Assembly: GCF_963576615.1 (NCBI RefSeq)
Contig: NC_088708.1
Location: forward strand, 1,116,001 to 1,180,000
Origin: Watersipora subatra
Lineage: Eukaryota > Bryozoa > Gymnolaemata > Cheilostomatida > Watersiporidae
Length of the DNA stretch: 64,000 nt
Direction: 5' to 3'
The translations under genes and the position numbers were made by a program. The notes beneath the pieces were generated by a model. The model saw only the letters and a list, made by a program, of their open reading frames with translations, had not been told where the DNA came from and searched no databases. Position 1 is the stretch's first letter, and every line of letters begins with the position of its first letter. Below, piece after piece: positions 47,794 to 59,961 of this stretch.

Positions 47794-50082
47794 TTGCACC
47801 GGAGGAAGGAACCCTCTTGCCAGGTGGCCCGGTGGCTGGAGAGCCTGGCCGAGCACAAGTACCGAATTATCCATCGAAAAGGCGATAAGCACGGGAACGC
47901 CGATGGATTGAGTCGACGACAGTGCGTCGACTGCCGGCAGTGTGCTGCCATTGAGAAGCGAGATCAGGGGCCAACGAGGTCACAAGTGTGTGACTCTCTA
48001 GTAACCCCAGGAACAAATTGGGAAACTGCTGTGCCAGTGGACCAGGTTCCGGTACAACCACCAAGAGGTACAGGAACACCCAGCCCCAACATCCGCCAGT
48101 TGGATGAAGATGAATGGCCTCGACTACCCAGCAGCGGACATGCCTCAGGGCCCGGCCTCCCGATTCCCACACCAGCCAGTCCAGTCCCAGTACGGCTGCC
48201 AGGCGGTGCGGGGTCACCAGGAGTGTTGGACGACCCTCCCAGAAGGCTTCAAGACCCTCGGTTACGGGCCATCAAGATGGCAGGTGAAACCGGAGTCGTT
48301 GAGGGAGCTGGTGAAAGCACGGTCCCAAAGGTCCCAGAACGATTGACAGTGGTGCAGACTTCGCTAGATGAAGTACGGGCGTTACAACAGAGACCCGCCA
48401 CCGACCTAGGGATAATTTACCAGGCCGTCAGGAACCGGAAGAGAATAGAAGAGGCCGTGCTGCAAGTAGGCAGCCCCGAGCTGCAGCGATTGGCCCGGAT
48501 GTTCCACCAGCTCCAGCTCGACGAGTCAGGTGTATTGACCCTTCATCTCACTCAGAATGGGCGAGAAAGGGTGGTGGTGGTATGCCCGCAAACGCTGAGA
48601 CAGGAAATCCTGTGGAAAGCCCACGAGCAAACGCACTGCGGTGTGGAGAGGACCTTGAAACGCGTCCAATTGGACTGGTACTGGCCGGGCATGGCTGGAG
48701 ATATCCGGAGGGCAGTTCTCTCTTGTGAAGTTTGCCAGAGGGCCAAAACAGGAAAAGGCCGGACCTCCGGGAACAGACAACGGCTGTACGCCGGGAGGCC
48801 ATGGCAACGCCTAGCCGTAGACTTGGTGGGACCCCTACCTCAGACCCCTCGAGGAAATAGCTGGGTGTTGGTGCTCACTGACCATTTCACTCGGTGGTCA
48901 GATGCTTTGGCCATCCCCGACGCTACAGCCCCAACGGTAGCTCAGGTCCTGGACGAGAGAATATTTAGCTACTTCGGTCTGCCCGAAATTATCCACACCG
49001 ACCAGGGGAGCCAATTCGAGTCCTCTTTATTCCAAGAGCTATGTGACTTGTGGGGAGTCGATAAGTCTAGGACCACTCCGTACCACCCCGAAGGGAATGG
49101 TGTGGTTGAAAGAAATAATCGTGTATTGGGTGACTCCCTACGAGCTCTCTTACTGGGCAGAGGACAGGAAGATTGGGATCAGTTACTGCCACAAATCATG
49201 CGGACGCTGCGAGGTTTACCGCACTCCGCCACTAAGGAAACACCCAATTACTTGATGTTGGGTCGAGAGCTTCGTCTTCCTGACCAGTTGCTGTATGGAA
49301 ACAGGCTGGAATCATTTACAAGCATACACGAGTATGTCCAGACTGTCCACGACCGGTTGATGCAAGCCCACACTCTCCTCCGAGATAGACAGAAGGAAAT
49401 TGTGTCAACCGATGTGAGAGAGCCTCCGCTATTCAATGAGGGTGACCTTGTGTGGTTACTAAGCAAGCGGCGGAGAAGAGGGGAAAATCCGAAACTAGCA
49501 GCCAAGTATGTGGGACCCTATCGCGTACTAAGGAGTCACGAAAATCATACTTACGAAATAGAAAGGTATGGACAGCGATCCATTCAAGCTGAAGGAAGGT
49601 TAAGACTCTGTCGCCCTAGTCCGGTACAACAAGGACGAGCCCCAGTTGAAGTCGAGCCTGCCCGACGTCCTAACATGAGAGGTCAACCCCGAAGACGAGT
49701 CTCACGAGGAAACCATAATCCGGATGCCGCTATTCTAGAACCACTCCTGCCTAGCCGACTAACGGAGTTATCAATACCCCAGTCGCCGGGAAGATTGGAA
49801 GCACTTCGGTTTCCCGGCGAAGATTCCTTGGTCTCTCCAGGGGAACGCAACCCTAACTCGATGGCTGACCCCGACCCTGGCGGCGAATTGACAACCGAGG
49901 AGGAAAGAACCACGGGAAATATAGGAGCCCAGGCTAGTAATACCGGGGCTGGGAACGCATCACGGCCCCAACGAATAAGAAGGCCTCCCGCGTATTTGGC
50001 CGACTATGATACCAGCGCCATCCAATCAGGAGAAGCCATCAGAAGTCAAGGTCAGATCTCCGACGGACGGCTCGCCGTCTAG
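47794..50082 (+). CDS. Pol part 3: end of RNase H, integrase and C-terminal tail
   Basis: It continues the same frame without shift. The RNase H end has QVARWLESLAEHKYRIIHRK and GNADGLSRR. The integrase has the HHCC zinc motif (HEQTH at 48622 to CEVC at 48724-48735). The catalytic triad is D (48820, AVDLVG), D (49000, HTDQGSQF) and E (49108, VVERNN), with 35 residues between the second D and E. A GPY/F-like AAKYVGPYRVLR follows. The last 150 residues are Pro/Arg-rich. The stop is TAG at 50080-50082. Confidence 0.93.
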   Translation: MHRRKEPSCQVARWLESLAEHKYRIIHRKGDKHGNADGLSRRQCVDCRQCAAIEKRDQGPTRSQVCDSLVTPGTNWETAVPVDQVPVQPPRGTGTPSPNIRQLDEDEWPRLPSSGHASGPGLPIPTPASPVPVRLPGGAGSPGVLDDPPRRLQDPRLRAIKMAGETGVVEGAGESTVPKVPERLTVVQTSLDEVRALQQRPATDLGIIYQAVRNRKRIEEAVLQVGSPELQRLARMFHQLQLDESGVLTLHLTQNGRERVVVVCPQTLRQEILWKAHEQTHCGVERTLKRVQLDWYWPGMAGDIRRAVLSCEVCQRAKTGKGRTSGNRQRLYAGRPWQRLAVDLVGPLPQTPRGNSWVLVLTDHFTRWSDALAIPDATAPTVAQVLDERIFSYFGLPEIIHTDQGSQFESSLFQELCDLWGVDKSRTTPYHPEGNGVVERNNRVLGDSLRALLLGRGQEDWDQLLPQIMRTLRGLPHSATKETPNYLMLGRELRLPDQLLYGNRLESFTSIHEYVQTVHDRLMQAHTLLRDRQKEIVSTDVREPPLFNEGDLVWLLSKRRRRGENPKLAAKYVGPYRVLRSHENHTYEIERYGQRSIQAEGRLRLCRPSPVQQGRAPVEVEPARRPNMRGQPRRRVSRGNHNPDAAILEPLLPSRLTELSIPQSPGRLEALRFPGEDSLVSPGERNPNSMADPDPGGELTTEEERTTGNIGAQASNTGAGNASRPQRIRRPPAYLADYDTSAIQSGEAIRSQGQISDGRLAV

Positions 50083-50306
50083 AAGACCTGGCGAACAGAA
50101 TGTCGACCCCATAGAAGATACGAAAGACATTGTTTATCCTTATTTTTCTTGGTATGTTTTAGTTAGTTGGTGTCTCTCATATTATTGTATTTTTCCTTTC
50201 TTTTGGTATGTTGTAGCTAGTTGGCGTTCTCTCATATTATTTTATTTTTCTTTTCTTTTTTTTGGTTGGTTTTATATAGCCGATGGTCGTCTATAGGGGC
50301 GGCGTG
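50083..50306 (+). other. Gypsy untranslated region and polypurine tract
   Basis: A T-rich stretch contains a tandem duplication of about 60 bp (ttggtatgttttagttagtt and ttggtatgttgtagctagtt). A short purine-rich tract, aggggcggcg, lies just before the 3' LTR and could serve as polypurine tract. Confidence 0.7.
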
Positions 50307-50826
50307 TGTGATGGAAACGTATGTTGCCATCTCCCTTTCTGTATATCATTTGGAGTTGTATTCTCTTTTTCATTTATATAACCACGCCCCTAAAGGAGGC
50401 TGGCCTTTGCTACCTTATTTACATATTCAGCTGTATTTAAGGCAGAGCCTCGGCTCATTTACGTTGTTCAATACATGCCTTGCATTTGAACCCACACTCT
50501 TCTGTTACTTTGCGCAATAACAGAACCACACTGAGCACTTACTTTACTCCAAGACTCAGTCTATGGACTGTACTTTGGGAGTAAAGCCACAGAAACACTG
50601 TCGACCCCGTCGACCTCAGGTCGACCTTGTCGAACCAGTATAGTACCACTCAGAGAGCAATTCCTGTTGTAAGGTGGTTGATGTGGACCGGTGGTGTAAG
50701 TCGACCTAGTCGCCTCTGCGTGTTGGTCACGGGCAACCCTTACACAGCCCCTGTGAAGAGTGAATGCAGACCGGTAGAGTAAGCCGACCTAGTCGCCTCT
50801 ACGTGTTGGTCGCAGGATCCAACACA
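50307..50826 (+). repeat. 3' LTR of the Gypsy element
   Basis: 520 bp, TG...CA, same length as the 5' LTR and about 99 percent identical by eye. It is followed by ATAT, matching the 5' flank. Confidence 0.95.
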
Positions 50827-50830
50827 ATAT

Positions 50831-51739
50831 GGAGCTCAAATATTATCGTCAAACAAGCTTAAGTTATGAACGTTACAATTTCGGATTATTTTGACAATAT
50901 TTTGAGGTCATCATTGTTCTGTGATGTCGTATGACAAATACTTCTGAGGGTTAGCTTCATCAAATTATTCGTTTATGGCAATGAGGCTAAAATAGAAGTG
51001 TGACATTTGCAACTAATTGTCTACCTTTGCCACCTTTAAGGGGTGGGGGGCTTCTCTTAAAATTTTTTAGCTATTAAATGCGCTAGAAGTAAAAAAATGC
51101 AGAGATTACATTGGCTAGGGTTACTTTTTAAAAATCAAATAAAGCTGAATGATTTTATGGTGATGAACACATGACATTGAACATTGTAGTAGAAACGCTA
51201 CTTGGGTAAACGCCTGCAAAGATAAGGAAATTTAAGTTTAAATAGATAACTTATCTTTTAATACCTGTACTAAGTTGAAACTTGTGACTTTATTACTAAA
51301 CAGGTTTTGTGTTATCAAATTCAATTTTTAATTCAAACTAAAAATTGTTAAGAAAATACCAGTATAAAAACCTTTGGGCTAACAATAAAATTGTAAAACA
51401 CTATTAAAAGGGATGGTTTATTTGAGCAATATTTAAATTCCCTTCCAAATGCTAAGCATAAATGTACACAATTCTCTATAAACTAGTAAAAAACAATCTG
51501 TGAAAGCACAATATTTTCATGGTTTGCCTAAATCTTTTACCGACAGTCATTAGTGTAGGAAAAATATAAACCAATGGTTAGCAAAGCAGTCCTCCAAATT
51601 TATTTCATAAAATACTGTTCAAATGGTTGATACTCTTGCATAGGCAATTCCTTTAACGAGTACTTTTTTATCTTTCAGAAAGCCAAAGGCTTCAATTTAA
51701 TTATGTTGAGAATTCTGTTGAAAAGTCATAATTATGAAC
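50831..51739. other. Intergenic DNA, nothing recognised
   Basis: AT-rich sequence after the Gypsy insertion. Confidence 0.35.
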
Positions 51740-52000
51740 ACGATGCATCCAGCCAAAGCTACTAGTTTAGATTCACCTCCACCAAGGCTAGTAAAAGTGC
51801 AGCTTCGGCTGTTGTTTCTCCTTTAGCTTACCTTATAAACTCTACTTCAAGTAGCATTTTTCCTGAGAGTTGTAAGATAGCCAAAGTGAAAGCATTTGTT
51901 TGAAAAGTACTCATCAAGGTTTATTTTAAATTCTCCTCTTTCCGTATTATCTGGTTTTAGCAAAATTTTTAACAAGTTGCACATCATCAAATTTCTACAG
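51740..52000 (+). pseudogene. LINE reverse-transcriptase fragment
   Basis: Reading across frames: KATSLDS, then SAAVVSPLAYLINSTSSS, IFPESCKIAKVKAF and, after frameshifts, a stretch resembling LP-LSGFSKIFNKL. This is the same RT segment (the KA-D through fingers region of jockey/CR1-type LINEs) as at 28.29-28.5 kb, but from a different and heavily decayed copy. Confidence 0.7.
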
Positions 52001-53765
52001 ATTTAGGAAGCAACAATATTTTCCTACGTAAGTGGTTTGAATTGAAAATATTACCAGCTATCTTTTCAGAACTTAGAAATAAAATGTTTAAAGTTATGAA
52101 TGAAAGTGAAATAATTTTAGTAATATTGTTTTATGTTTTGTAAGGCGTTTGATGCCAATATCTTATATTACTTCTCAATCTTAATAATTTGCAACTTCCT
52201 ATTTCATCAATTAGCTGAAAAAATCGCAATAATTGATGATTAAAAATATAGTTTTTTTTGTGGGAATTTGGTAACTTTGACGGGTTTTTTTTGGACTATT
52301 TTTTTTAATGTATGTGTAATTAATTATTTATGGTCTTAGTTTTACTTAGAAAGAAAATAACATTTGGAATATTAGCAGTCAACAATGCTATGAAATAAAT
52401 TAAAAACCTGTGTAGAAACAAATTGACCTGACCGTGAATCTGAATAGAACAACTTACATACCGGCAGTCATAAAACACGACCAAAGCGAAATGCTTTACA
52501 CGAATGTATTATATTATTCAACTTGTATCTTAAGTTAACCATGTTCTTCTCAGTGTACTTGTACAGTAATTTGACATGGAATGTTAATATGAGTTTTATC
52601 TGTAAACAAATGTGATATATGTCAAGGTTAGTTGTCGAAAGTTCTAAATCATTCCCAGGAAAGGTCTTAAAACTAATGGCACTTTTATTAGCTGAAAGCT
52701 CGGTTGTTGTCATCATCATAGGGTACTGCAGCTAAATGGCACATGGATAATAAATTTTAATGCTGTATAACAAAAGTGAATTCTATGTATAGTTTTCAAC
52801 AAACCACCTAGAATCACATCACAATCTCTTTTATTCTGTTTTGCCTGTTGAGAAATTTTATTAATGAAAAATTATTTACTTGCACTTTCTAAGTTTTATA
52901 ACTTAGACTAATTGAGGAGCACACACTATATGATCAAACTATCAAAAGCTGGTTTAGAACTCCCTAACTTGTATATCACTTCAGGTTAGAGATCAATAAA
53001 ATTTAGTTTCTTCATGGCTCAATGGCTCACCAAATCTTTGTGAGAATGAAAGAATTGGCTTAAAGAGGATTTTTAGGCTCAGAGCTGAAGTTTGGTGTTT
53101 TTCAATGCAAGATTTTTTGGCAAATGACCATTGACATTGACATATGGCTCTCTAGTTACTAATTTAAGCTATACAAATATAAAATAACAAATGAATAGGA
53201 GTTGTACCCTTTCAATATTACTTTCAACTGCTTACATCTGCCAACTTTGGGCCCAGCTCCTCAACTAGCCGCAATTTTAGTAGGCGCTTGGTCCCCATCA
53301 TTCACATGAATTTTGAAGTTTGTTTATATTATTTTTATAGACATGTCTCCACATTTTCGTTCCATATGTTCTGTCTGTTATGATGAGGTAAAACACACAC
53401 ACACTACACACACTCACACACGTTTCCGTCTGATAAGCTTTAGCGAGTTATCTGGTAAAAGACAATAATATGTGTATCTTGGCTATAGTATTATTTTAAT
53501 TGCTTCTTCATTTTAGCCATGAAAAATTGTGATGAATCCATTCAGAACAGTATCAAAACCAGCAAATATTAAGCGTAATGTCTGGAGTACTTTTGCAACT
53601 TTGAAGCGTTCACTCGTCATTTTTCATTTACGTAAAATATTTTAGCGTAACTTCTTTATGCTGTTTGATGTTTTATAACATCACTTTATGCTTGTTAATG
53701 CTTTGTAACGACACTGTTTACAAATATCTTCAGTGCTTTACTCTATACCTTGCACAAACTTTACA
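52001..53765. other. Intergenic DNA with a CA microsatellite
   Basis: AT-rich. A CA-rich run with interruptions lies at 53392-53422. An 83-codon minus-strand open frame (52719-52468) is unrecognised. Confidence 0.4.
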
Positions 53766-53956
53766 ATTATTATAAATTCTACTACACCTGCACCTAACGT
53801 ACTTATCATCACCATATCTGTGTCTACTAGACTCTCTAAGAGCGTTAGTGGTAAATACACCCTTCATGGTAACACTTTTAACAATCAATTTGAGAACAGT
53901 ATAGCTTGTAATGTTCTAACTATTGACAATCCACATATTTCCATTTTTGGCCTTAA
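53766..53956 (+). repeat. Dispersed repeat with coding-like sequence, copy 2 (open frame 53733-54044)
   Basis: Inverted relative to the copy at 41421-41610 and close to it in sequence. Here the frame is open and reads TTPAPNVLIITISVSTRLSK, then SVSGKYTLHGNTFNNQFENS and LTIDNPHISIFGLK. It is Thr/Ser/Asn-rich with strand-forming patterns. I do not recognise the family. It might be part of a transposon ORF or of an exon of a multigene family. Confidence 0.6.
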
Positions 53957-54689
53957 GACTAGTCCAAAAGGTTTTCCAGCAATAAATGTTTGTCCTGTTT
54001 TTTTTCTCAGTTTTATGCTCCCAGTGCTAGGAGTACATCGATAACTTCTAGCAGATATCAGTGCTAACAGTGTTGTAAAGCAATGTTGAGGAAAATATTT
54101 GCTTTATCTTTATCACTGCACATGTGCCTATATAAGAGCTACTCTGATTAACCTTACAATTGCTTTTTATTATTAACATGTAGATCAACAAAGGCGACTG
54201 ATCAGTGACTGATCAACTTTCCTTCTGTGAACCTTTCATGACTGCCAACAGCTTACCAGAATTTTCCATTGAAATTACTCTAGTGAAATATAATAATACA
54301 AATTCACCAGTTTTAAGCTTTGCTGACTTTTAAAATGCTGCAGTCGCCATAACCTGTTGACAGCTATCACAATTGAGTGTAATAGAAGTGAATTATTTTG
54401 CAACACATCACTAAAAGACTAGTAAAAAATAAAATAACTATTATACATGATCAAAGAACTACAAAACGCGACTAAAGAACTGCCAAACAAAATGAAAAAC
54501 TACTGAGTGCCATTAAAGAGCATCGAAGTGCAGCTAAGTAACAAATCAATGTGAAACTCTGTTTTGACCTGTCTGTAATATTCAATTATCACTAGATATC
54601 GTTAGTCAATAGTCACTGCCTCATTACCTCAACTAGCTAACATTAAGAATCACATGTATTGGCATATTCCTTGAAAGGCTAGCAATTAA
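53957..54689. other. Intergenic DNA, nothing recognised
   Basis: No supported feature. Confidence 0.3.
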
Positions 54690-54691
54690 TA

Positions 54692-55620
54692 CAGTAGACG
54701 CTCCCATAGCGTATACCTCCTATAACGTAAATTCCAGATAACGTAAAGAATTTATGTGAAATTTTTGCTTCGTACTTAGTAAAACAATCCATATAACGTA
54801 TAGTGCCAAGTCGGTAAACATTCTCGAATTCTAATTGATTAACGATAATATTGTAGTTAGCTTTCTCGTATCTAGCTTTCTCTTTTGTTGCACTTGGGAG
54901 AAAAGGTGACGTTTAGGATTATCTCTATTATATATACTTGTATATACCCTGGCATTCTAGTTCGGCATGAAAAATCGTCAGACGTGTCGATAAAGCACAG
55001 AGAAAAGGTAGCCACACAACTATTTTGAAATACTTGAAGGTGATCGATTGGTGCAGGTGTTAGAGTGTCAATGCGCCAATCTGAATGTCATGAGGTGTAG
55101 TCTTGGCGAAAGGTATATTTTATTTTAACCTCGAATCTTGGTGATGGGTAGATAGACGGACAGACACTGCACTTACGATAGCCAAATGTATTTTTGTTGT
55201 ACTTTATTTCAGACATAAAGCAGTGTTATTATTTTTCTTTCAAAAATATAAATTGCTGTATAAAACAAAATGGTGAACGAATCAATGGAAAATGTACGCT
55301 CCCCTTAACTTGTCGTAATTTTACCATAATCATGGACTATAAACCGAGTGAAAGTGATGAAATAAAATTAGATACAAATAATTTAAACCTAACAAAGTTG
55401 CTGATACCAACCAATAATATTACAATTACTGCAAAACCACTGATCAAATTAAAGCATTAGGTCTGGTCTTTCTCCTTTTGGAAAGACCAAAGGGTGAGTT
55501 TAAAAAGATGTTGGAACAGATTAGGCACTTCAACAAGTATTTTGCTGTTCCTATAACGTAAATTCCATGTAACGTAAACATTCCCAGAATGAATTGTTTA
55601 CTTTGTAAGAGCGTCTATTG
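54692..55620. mobile_element. pogo/Tigger-like MITE carrying a SINE-like insertion
   Basis: The left end CAGTAGACGCTCCCATAGCG pairs with the inverted right end CAATAGACGCTC. The subterminal repeats cctataacgtaaattcca are at both ends (54719 and 55550), though partly in direct orientation. The left flank is TA; the right flank is CA, so the duplication is imperfect. The interior holds the SINE-like segment 54945-55200. Ends of the CAGTAGACGCTC type with taacgta words are common in pogo-like MITEs. Confidence 0.65.
54945..55200 (+). mobile_element. SINE-like repeat with tRNA-like module, uninterrupted copy
   Basis: It aligns with the two halves of 31868-33060. The tRNA-like part begins at 55039 (ggtgatcgattggtgcaggt). 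The tail has ggtagatagacggacagaca. This copy shows the pre-insertion state of the TTAA target used by MITE copy C. Confidence 0.65.
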
Positions 55621-55814
55621 CAGTTCTAAACTAAGTCTACTCGTAACAACTTATCCAGCTACAGATTCATTTTAGCCTTAATACATCGACTAAAATCTAC
55701 TAAGTATTTTTTAGATAAATCAGTGTTTTCATCAATTGACAAGATTCATCCTATATTTTTTATCAATGTCAACAATTCATGATTTTGTACAATAACACTT
55801 TGTTGCTCCCACAG

Positions 55815-55989
55815 ATGTCTCTACTGGACAACATTGACAAATTATTTCAAATACCTGCTGGCTTGAATGCTGATAATAAGGATACATCTCGAAGATCCAA
55901 GGTCATAGCATATGACAGCGTCTTTGAAACTATTGCCGAACTACAGTCAAAGGTTGACCAACAAGCTTCAGAGTTACTGAATCTCCAAG
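55815..55989 (+). CDS. Possible first coding exon of an unidentified coiled-coil protein
   Basis: After a good acceptor (tgctcccacag) an ATG opens 58 codons: MSLLDNIDKLFQIPAGLNAD, a basic RRSKV stretch, then a heptad-like helix IAELQSKVDQQASELLNLQ. A donor-like gtattatc follows at 55990. The base composition is more exon-like than its surroundings. I do not recognise the protein, and the next exon is not certain. Confidence 0.4.
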
Positions 55990-56832
55990 GTATTATCATT
56001 TATAAGGATATTTTATTCTGCCAACTAGACTGAAAAATAAAAGTATTCCTAATCTGGTAGTTTGATGGTTTTTGTATATAGTTATTCTTTGCTGGATCTT
56101 GGGTTTAAGATGAATGTTAAATATTTATGCTGTATTTAAAATTTTTCTCATTTGATTGTATCGTGTCTGTAGTTTGACCAAGTTGCCATCCGGAGTTTGA
56201 GGTCAAAAGTCAGTTTCAAAACCTCTGAGCTATCACTGATGCACGCAGCCTCTTATACTGTATGTGTGGAAACTCTTTTCAGGGTAATGCATTGGTTTTG
56301 GGTAAAACATTAGTAGCATATGACCATTTGCTGAATGCGTAAGAATATTTGTAGATATAAATAACACATCAACGCAGTGATACCAAATATAAAAGTAAAA
56401 AAATTAAACTCAATTTTTCACACGGGATGTTCAATCATTATGATGTTTTTTCGTATGTTGAAACTGCCTTGTTGGAGCACAGATTTTATAAGAATACATT
56501 GTTTTGTTTAATTCGTTGCAGAACTCGACAACTGAGTGATAATTACTTCAGTTGATTACAAATAGCATTAAAACAATTGCGTTGTAAAAAAACTATATAA
56601 ATTTCAACTATAAGTTTAATATTCGGAACTCCCGACTAAACCTAAAAAAAGAAAATGAATGTGTATAGAAATGCTCCCGCTAATTATATGGTTTATGTCG
56701 TGCAGAAAGGCAAAAGAAGTGGACTATACATAAACTGGCTAATATGCAATGAAAGAATTAATGGAGTGAATGTAGTAACGGAGTGAGCTAGCTGTAAAGG
56801 CTTCAACTTTTTAGATGTGACAAACAGTTTCG

Positions 56833-57167
56833 ATGAAGAAAACTTGGTTTAAGAAATTATCCTCACGATTGACCGCTAGGTCAGATTCAAACATGTCTTC
56901 ATTCAACCGTGATGATATACTAAAAGTGATAACAACAATTATTTATACTCAGTCAACTCAACATTTATCTTCCTCAAAGAAGACTGAAGCTGTCACAGAT
57001 GACATATCTTCTATGGAATATTCGTCGGATCCTGTAAGATCATTCATTGAAAGAGTGGATAAGTTATGAAAGAAAATATGCTTGATTCAATGATTGAACA
57101 GATAGAACACTACAATAAAAAAATTAAAAACATGGAGTGCACTCTAGCCAAATATTTAGATATGTAA
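56833..57167 (+). pseudogene. Two overlapping small frames, possibly one broken coiled-coil coding segment
   Basis: The frame 56833-57069 (MKKTWFKKLSSRLTARSDSN ... RSFIERVDKL) ends at TTATGA. The ATG overlapping that stop opens a second frame to TAA 57165-57167 (MKENMLDSMIEQIEHYNKKI ... LAKYLDM). The helical, charged character continues across the junction, so a single frameshift in an older coding sequence is possible. No homologue is known to me. Confidence 0.3.
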
Positions 57168-58269
57168 TTATCGAAAATTTGTATTATAACTTGATAGTTC
57201 TTTGCTTGCTAGTAAATTGGAATCTCTGCATACTTCGTTTGTTCATACGCTGCACAATAGTGCAACAAAGTTGTTTCTAGCCATGCTTGCAGTGTCCAGC
57301 AACTTTGCAATGAAATGTACATGTACATTTCAAATTCTCACGCATCTTCATCACCTCATAGAGCTCGAGGTATGCTGAAAAATCACCCAAATCTTACCAA
57401 TTCCCCTGATCCTCCTTTGTACGATGCTTCAAACATCAAATCAACAGATCCTTAAATCACCCCACAAAAAAGTTTCTACATCATTTAAACTAACGCAGAA
57501 CATTGTTGTTAATATTTAAATATCGTCCCCAATGTATCAGTATGTTGATCAAGATCTGCTAAGGATTTATGGTCCAACAGTCATTGAAAGGATTAGTAAG
57601 TACATAAAACATGTAAATTCAGTTCATGTTCTGCAAAGCTGATGATCCACATTCACACTCCTGATTCGGCCAAGAAATTGGTAAGCACCTGTAAAGGAGA
57701 TACTTTCAGCATATCTTCATCAAAATATAAAATATCACGATATACGATGAAATATTGTAATCTGAGATATTAAAATATTTCTTAATTCGATCAAGCAGAG
57801 CATGGCTTTGCTAAAAGCTGTACTACTAGATTGTGTAATAAACTGCATCCAAAATCTATTTCCCAGGTCATCAGCAAATAGCCTGTTCAAAAATAACAAA
57901 AAAGTTGCGTAAAGTTAAATTGTTTTATAGTATTCATCCACAAACAGCATTAGAACTGCAGATTCTTGTTAAAAAATGTGAACTTTTTCACAAGAAAAAG
58001 TACATTTGAATGTCAGTGGTTTATATTGCCCACTAGACCAAGTAAAATATTTGCTCCCTTATCATAGATTCTCTATTTGTAGAATTAATGGAACTTTTTT
58101 GGACGTTTCAAACCTGATGCACGTTTTAAAAATTGTGCATCTATTATGGTTCACCACAATAAGTGGCTCCTCCTACTCAAAGGAGGAGGTGGTATAATTT
58201 ATTTATATAAAGGAATCCTTCAATTATAAATTTTTAGGGAATTTCTATTCTCGCATAGCTGACACGTAG
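57168..58269. other. Nothing firmly recognised
   Basis: AT-rich stretch with short open frames (for example 58006-58197) that do not resolve into a known protein. Confidence 0.3.
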
Positions 58270-59230
58270 AGTTGTAAATGTAACAGTTGTTTTGGCAATC
58301 ATTCATGACTTATCCTGTGCATATGTCCCAGCCATCTTAGGCCTTTTTCTATCCGAATGTCCGCCATGGATTGCCACCTCTAGCACGTCTTAGGGTTTTG
58401 TAGTTTACGACGTTATTATCCAGGTGAGATTCATGCTGCTGTTGTCTCATCATGACTGCGAGCAGACTCTTCATTTGCATTTGGTACACTGTCCAGGTTT
58501 TAGCACCATTTGATAGGCCTGTTAGGATTACCGCTCTGTATACCTTACACTTAGCGTGAATAGTTACATGCTTGTTCTACCGCAAGCGATTCCGAAGTTA
58601 TCAAAGCAAGAACTGGCTGTTCTGATTGTGTGACGAGGTTCTTTATCAATTTTGGCATTTTTGGATACATTACTACCCAGGCACCTGAAATCTGTACAAA
58701 GTAAGTGGCTTGTTGTCTATCAAGATGTCTGTAGGATCTGGCGACGGATGCAGGAGCTTTACAGGTTGATACAGACATTTTATTTTCTTTATGCTTATCT
58801 TTAGATTGAATTTTGAAGCTGCTCTTACAAATCGACCTTTAAGCAAGTTGCATGTCCTCTGCCGAGTGGGCAACCAGAACACTGTCATCTGCGAACAATA
58901 TATCCCTGAGAAAAAACTTGGTTGTGCGTGATTTGGACTTGAACTGAGAGGCTCGGAAGAGATTGGCACTGTGTCTTATTTGAATGTAGACCTTTCGCTG
59001 TTGTCATTAAAAACAACTCTAAGCATAGCACCAAGATGTAGTGAGAAAAAGGTTGGTCCAGGTGCTCTATTTTTTTTTGTTCTGATGACTACGGGGATCA
59101 CTTATGCTTCGTCAGGTTTCTCATCCAGACAGCCCATGATTGGTCTTTGTGTGAGGCAATCTAAAGGAATTTTATTCTGAAGGACTGTTTCACCATTAAG
59201 TGTTTCTAGCTAGACTGTTGCTCTCTTCTG
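58270..59230 (-). pseudogene. Degenerate LINE (endonuclease-reverse transcriptase type), minus strand
   Basis: Minus-strand motifs in shifting frames are TFFSLHLGAMLRVVFNDN, then FADDSVLVA (the catalytic FADD box, about 58890), then SKFNLKISIKKIKCLYQPVK and DILIDNKPLT. After more shifts come parts matching the A-R-I-KVQ-YR-V and L-YG-ETWT region near 58500. This order is typical of the common invertebrate CR1/L2-like endonuclease-RT proteins. Multiple stops show it is inactive. Confidence 0.85.
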
Positions 59231-59961
59231 TAGGTCATTCTACCAGCCAGCGGTGGTAGGATAGATAAATGTTTGAGCAGTAGGTCCTAGAAAAATCATA
59301 TCGACTGGGCTTTGTAAGAGACATTAGGGCTGCAAGGAATACCCTGCTGAAGAATTTCTTTTAATGGTTGATCAGCTATGCGTTTTTCTATCTTTTGCAC
59401 AATCCTAGATTCAAAGTATATAACAAAGATTGGATGACATTCTAACGATTATTGATGATGACAGACTCGATCATTAGCTCTCAGATTGCCTTATCTGAAG
59501 TAATACCGATTGCACAAGCCCAATTACATTTCAGATCCTTTTTTGGAATTTTAAGTAAGTGATACAGCAAACACCTGCACTCATGAGTTAACACAAAATT
59601 AAATTACCTGTAAGTGTGTAGGCATACCAATATATGAATTTGTGAAGGAAAACAAATATATTAATCTAATTCGATTAGGCAAGATGAAAAATGATGTAAG
59701 TGAATGAAAGTGTAAAAGAATCATAATAAATTCAGTGAGTGTGATCAAAACCATTGTGAAATGAAAAACGATATCAATATCATATAATCTCGGTTTTTGA
59801 TAGATGCGTCATTGCAAGCGCAGCTAACTTAAAAATTACATTTGTTTCCTGTGGGCGCGAAAACTCGTCCGTTCAAATAGTGATGAAGTCTGTATCTTAC
59901 ATTAATAACTATTGCTACTGACACTATCTCAAGTGTTTTATCGCGATCTTTGATTTTGTAG

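Larger units (their letters stand above)
44042..50826 (+). mobile_element. Nearly intact Ty3/Gypsy LTR retrotransposon (6785 bp)
   Basis: Two 520-bp LTRs bracket gag and a pol in the order protease, reverse transcriptase, RNase H, integrase, which defines Ty3/Gypsy (Metaviridae). ATAT flanks both ends (44038-44041 and 50827-50830). The LTRs differ at about three positions by eye, so insertion is recent. The internal part is markedly more GC-rich than its AT-rich surroundings. Two in-frame TGA codons interrupt pol. No envelope-like frame and no chromodomain were seen. Confidence 0.96.

Noticed and set aside
44686..49913. Antisense open frames across the Gypsy element
   Set aside because: They are shadows of the gag and pol frames in GC-rich coding DNA, with no recognised domains.
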